Below are positions 6,600 to 8,318 of a DNA stretch of 8,318 nt, one piece after another. The stretch is from Burkholderiales bacterium (GTDB lineage Bacteria > Pseudomonadota > Gammaproteobacteria > Burkholderiales > Usitatibacteraceae): positions 1 to 8,318 of the forward strand of contig JACMOJ010000213.1 in NCBI GenBank assembly GCA_014378085.1, given 5' to 3'. Numbering within the stretch: the stretch's first letter is position 1; the number at the start of each line of letters is the position of its first letter. A model generated the notes under the pieces. That model saw only the letters and a program-made list of their open reading frames with translations. It made no database searches and was not told the origin of the DNA. Position numbers and translations under genes: made by a program.

Positions 6600-6725
6600 T
6601 TAAAGTTTGAGAAGATCAGCCATTTCCCGCGCGGTAACAATCCTCGTCGGTTTGTTATGGTGAAAGGAAAGTGCGCCTGATCTGTCACCTGTGACTAAAT
6701 ATGCCGCGCCGCCCGCCTCGGCCAT
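6600..6725 (-). pseudogene. C-terminal relic of a PIN-domain toxin
   Basis: On the minus strand a frame with in-frame ATG at 6725-6723 reads MAEAGGAAYLVTGDRSGAL and ends RIVTAREMADLLKL with TAA at 6602-6600. The pattern A..A.YLVTGDR...L......RIVT..E...LL is the C-terminal part of PIN toxins of the DUF4411/PIN_3 sort, with the fourth acidic residue in TGD. The N-terminal half, carrying the first three acidic residues, is missing; upstream the frame runs into a stop at about 6750. It differs from the intact PIN toxin at 7197-7619, so it is the remnant of a different module. It cannot form an active nuclease. Confidence 0.6.
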
Positions 6726-6771
6726 GGCTTGCGCAGCCCGTCGAGCCCGAGCTCAATGGCCAGCTTCGCCG

Positions 6772-7049
6772 TCAGATGACAACAACAAGCATGCCGCCAA
6801 CTGCCAGCAAGGAGACCAGCACGTACGATGGCCGAGTTGCACGAGGCAGTAGCGGGTCTATTAGCATCCAATGGATGACGGCAGCGGTCGCCATCGTGAT
6901 GTCGATCACGCCGAGTTGCGCCCCGGCGATGGCAAGTTTCGACAACAAGTCTACTTTGCGGCCAGCCACTCGGTCCAACCCTCTAGCAAGTAGTCGTAAG
7001 CATTCTTTGTGGTCTTGGGCGCATGTGGGTCCGTTGGCGTTTCGTCCAT
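6772..7049 (-). pseudogene. Small membrane protein gene, probably split by a frameshift
   Basis: ATG at 7049-7047, with AAAGAG upstream, opens a frame reading MDETPTDPHAPKTTKNAYDY and ending GWTEWLAAK at a TAG (6953-6951). In the next frame, at the same place, the reading continues VDLLSKLAIAGAQLGVID and on to two hydrophobic stretches (about 30 and 17 residues) ending GGMLVVVI with TGA at 6774-6772. A one-base change near 6951-6960 would fuse the two into one protein of about 92 residues. Alternatively the second frame starts independently at TTG 6978, overlapping a separate 32-residue frame. Both frames are open in the overlap, so this is not settled. Family unknown. It lies among toxin-antitoxin genes, but no antitoxin-like feature is visible. 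Confidence 0.4.
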
Positions 7050-7196
7050 AAGTTGCTCTTTCGGGCTGCTCGGATTTGGAGAAATAGGAGTGGCTTATGT
7101 GAAGTCGGATCTATCAGGCGCAAATAAAAACCTTCAGCATTTGTTCATCGCTGGTTATGTCTGCTTGGCGTCCGCCATTAACGGAAATGTTGCTTG

Positions 7197-7619
7197 CTAC
7201 ACATGCACTATCGACAACTTGTTGTGTTTGGCACTCTCTGCTAGGCGCGCGTCCAACGTAAAAAACGCAGCTACCTGCAATCGCACGGCTAGGGCTAGGT
7301 GCAAGGCGTCGCCCGCGCGTAATCCATTTTTGCTTTTATGTACCAATGTCGCGGCGTCCGAGAATACCTCTCGCCCAAGCGGAACTAAGCGAATCGTGCC
7401 GTCGCAAAACTCATTGAATTCTCTCCAAACCGCATTTCGCTGGCGCTGGTCAATTTGTGACGTGCGCTGCTTGAGCGCTAGTGCACTCGCGAATTCTGTA
7501 ACGCACCAGTCACCGGAAACGAGTGGGCGCGATTCCTCGGCAAGCCACTTCATGATGCGCTTGGCAGTTGCCTCGTTGGTAAGTAAGGCAACCAGCACAC
7601 TGGTATCAACATAGACCAT
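7197..7619 (-). CDS. PIN-domain ribonuclease toxin (VapC family)
   Basis: A 140-residue single-domain PIN protein. All four acidic residues of the metal site are in place: Asp5 in MVYVDTSVLVALL, Glu42 in VTEFASALAL, Asp104 in RAGDALHLA, and Asp123 in TLDARLAESA. VapC toxins are Mg/Mn-dependent RNases, often cutting tRNA or rRNA to stop translation, and are held inactive by the cognate antitoxin. The start ATG (7619-7617) shares one base with the antitoxin stop (TGATG), the usual coupled antitoxin-then-toxin order. Length is normal and no defect is seen, so the toxin is predicted active. It should be controlled by the promoter and operator before the antitoxin. RNA target is unknown. Confidence 0.92.
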   Translation of the reverse strand: MVYVDTSVLVALLTNEATAKRIMKWLAEESRPLVSGDWCVTEFASALALKQRTSQIDQRQRNAVWREFNEFCDGTIRLVPLGREVFSDAATLVHKSKNGLRAGDALHLALAVRLQVAAFFTLDARLAESAKHNKLSIVHV

Positions 7620-7870
7620 CAGTAACGCACCTCTTTACGCAGCGCGTTCACAACAGCTCTTGTTTGCGGTAACGTTTTGTGTAAAGCAGAAACGCGCTTC
7701 AGGACGGCGGCTCGATCCGCGACCTGCTTGTTGGGGAGTAGGCGAATTTCGCCACTAGCGTCAACATTCGCTTGTAAATAATCGCCATTGGCGATACCAG
7801 ACTGCCTAGTGTAGCTCGCCGGCAGACGAACCGCGAGGCTATTGCCCCATTTTGCAACTTGTAGCCGCAT
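7619..7870 (-). CDS. AbrB/MazE-type antitoxin (VapB)
   Basis: An 83-residue protein with an N-terminal SpoVT/AbrB swapped-hairpin DNA-binding domain: MRLQVAKWGNSLAVRLPASY (1-20), then GDYLQANVDASGEIRLLPNK (29-48). The KWGNSLAVRLP core is characteristic. The C-terminal part (50-83) is helical and charged, the usual toxin-wrapping segment. ATG at 7870 is chosen because AAGGG (7883-7879 on the minus strand) lies 8 bases upstream; an in-frame start further up at 7939 would lie within the -35 box. The protein should neutralise the PIN toxin and, with it, repress its own promoter. The operon faces away from repeat copy B, inside the accessory region. Confidence 0.92.
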   Translation of the reverse strand: MRLQVAKWGNSLAVRLPASYTRQSGIANGDYLQANVDASGEIRLLPNKQVADRAAVLKRVSALHKTLPQTRAVVNALRKEVRY

Positions 7871-7884
7871 AATTATTACCCTTA

Positions 7885-7909
7885 TAGATGAATGGATATC
7901 CGTGTAGAT
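7885..7909. promoter_or_regulatory. Candidate autoregulatory operator of the toxin-antitoxin operon
   Basis: The palindrome GGATATCC (7894-7901) is centred in a 10-of-12 imperfect palindrome and is flanked by TAGAT at 7885-7889 and 7905-7909. It covers the expected transcription start and the leader, where binding of an AbrB-type antitoxin or the toxin-antitoxin complex would block transcription. Position supports it; binding is inferred. Confidence 0.45.
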
Positions 7910-7911
7910 AC

Positions 7912-7939
7912 ATTTTAATGAATTGATGCCAGCTGTCAA
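7912..7939 (-). promoter_or_regulatory. Near-consensus promoter of the toxin-antitoxin operon
   Basis: On the minus strand a perfect TTGACA (7939-7934) is followed after 16 bp by TAAAAT (7917-7912), five of six matches to the -10 consensus. The expected start is at about 7905, giving a leader of about 35 bases before the antitoxin ATG. It is one of the two best promoters in the window. Confidence 0.75.
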
Positions 7940-8067
7940 CCGGGCGCATATGCTGAGCAGGCATCAGCGCGATTGATCGCCAGATTCCCACACTTCTTGC
8001 ATTCGCATAGGCGGTGCGCAACGTCGATTTCTGCACGGTGGTGCGTGATCGCGATGCAGCGCAACAT
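7936..8067 (-). CDS. Small Cys-rich open frame, possible zinc-ribbon relic
   Basis: From ATG 8067 the minus strand reads 43 residues beginning MLRCIAITHHRAEIDVAHR, then LCECKKCGNLAINRADAC, ending SAYAPG with TGA at 7938-7936. The frame is open without a start for 24 further codons upstream (to 8139), and that part also looks protein-like (LLTSFALLGNEHHSRK). The CxCxxCG plus a later Cys resembles one half or a small version of a zinc ribbon. Its stop lies within the -35 box of the toxin-antitoxin promoter, so it sits directly upstream on the same strand. It may be the C-terminal end of a truncated gene rather than a complete one. No good ribosome-binding site is seen and I do not recognise a family. 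Confidence 0.35.
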   Translation of the reverse strand: MLRCIAITHHRAEIDVAHRLCECKKCGNLAINRADACSAYAPG

Positions 8068-8194
8068 CAATTTGCGGCTGTGATGCTCATTGCCAAGCAA
8101 TGCAAATGAAGTGAGAAGCGAGCGGAAAATAAAACACGATTATTTGCGTGAATTTTCAGGCTTTTTGCCGTGGATCACCCGCCAGGCATAGGGT

Positions 8195-8302
8195 CTACTT
8201 AATCTTCACATCCGCGTACATGTGGGCGTCAAATTGACCACGCAAAATTGTCGTTGCCAGATTCAACTCGCCCCGCGCTTTCTGCAAATCGTCGCTGAGG
8301 CC
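8195..8302 (-). pseudogene. Short C-terminal-like coding fragment overlapping repeat copy B
   Basis: On the minus strand a frame runs from just after a TAA (8305-8303) through DDLQKARGELNLATTILRGQ and FDAHMYADVKIK to a TAG at 8197-8195. It reads like a protein end but has no ATG; a TTG is the only candidate start. The equivalent frame in copy A reads DDLQKARGEPNL and then diverges. It is probably the 3' remnant of a gene that extends, in another frame or before a mutation, beyond the window. Family not recognised. Confidence 0.25.
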
Positions 8303-8318
8303 TTAACGCCGTAATTGC
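8258..8318. repeat. 61-bp dispersed direct repeat, copy B, cut by the window end
   Basis: Same orientation as copy A (5982-6042), 2276 bases downstream, with 59 of 61 identical bases. It runs to the very last base, so its true length is unknown. A contig ending inside a repeat is what an assembler produces when the element is present in several genomic copies. Confidence 0.9.

Noticed and set aside
7050..7196. Small gene between the toxin and the broken membrane gene
   Set aside because: Both strands have only very short frames without ribosome-binding sites; I see nothing here.
7009..7614. Plus-strand open frame of about 200 codons
   Set aside because: It is antisense to the PIN toxin, whose four catalytic acids and overlap with the antitoxin make the minus strand certain. 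The small part outside the toxin gene has no ribosome-binding site.
7839..8036. Minus-strand 65-codon frame crossing the antitoxin start
   Set aside because: It runs through the promoter, operator and ribosome-binding site of the antitoxin; the neighbouring frame with the Cys motif is a better candidate.
1..8318. CRISPR array, tRNA or rRNA genes
   Set aside because: No regularly spaced repeats with unique spacers, and no tRNA cloverleaf or rRNA-like segment was noticed on either strand.

Overview
The window most likely comes from a betaproteobacterial chromosome or metagenomic contig. The evidence is the order metK, SAH riboswitch, ahcY, metF, the SAH-responsive leader itself (a class known mainly from beta- and some gammaproteobacteria), and the sequence character of the housekeeping proteins. 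The genus cannot be read from the sequence alone. Nothing was searched against a database; all family names rest on motifs I recognise.

Positions 1-4206 are a methyl-cycle cluster on the plus strand. It holds the 3' part of metK with its terminator, a promoter, an S-adenosylhomocysteine riboswitch whose expression platform is an 11-bp terminator stem, ahcY, and metF. MetK makes SAM, AhcY removes the SAH left after methylation, and MetF makes the 5-methyl-THF used to remethylate homocysteine. Between ahcY and metF (2814-3342) lie apparent gene relics: a probable IS4-type transposase start, a probable start of a Mod-like DNA methyltransferase, and an open frame whose stop overlaps the metF start.

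Positions 4207-5834 hold two short repeat arrays and then a translationally coupled pair: an exported SH3-like protein and an exported M48 metalloprotease, probably an envelope quality-control unit.

Positions 5835-8318 look like an accessory region. A near-identical 61-bp direct repeat sits at 5982-6042 and again at the last base of the window (8258-8318). Between the copies are a small hydrophobic membrane protein on the plus strand and, on the minus strand, the C-terminal relic of a PIN toxin, a small membrane protein apparently broken by a frameshift, an intact AbrB/MazE-type antitoxin plus PIN toxin operon with a near-consensus promoter, a small Cys-rich open frame ending inside that promoter, and a short C-terminal fragment. 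The pattern is repeated insertion and decay of toxin-antitoxin and mobile genes.

The clearest functional systems are the SAH riboswitch-ahcY unit and the toxin-antitoxin operon. I see no convincing undescribed multi-gene system. The most unusual items are the repeat-bounded relic region, the abrupt codon-usage break inside metK, and the small Cys-rich frame.
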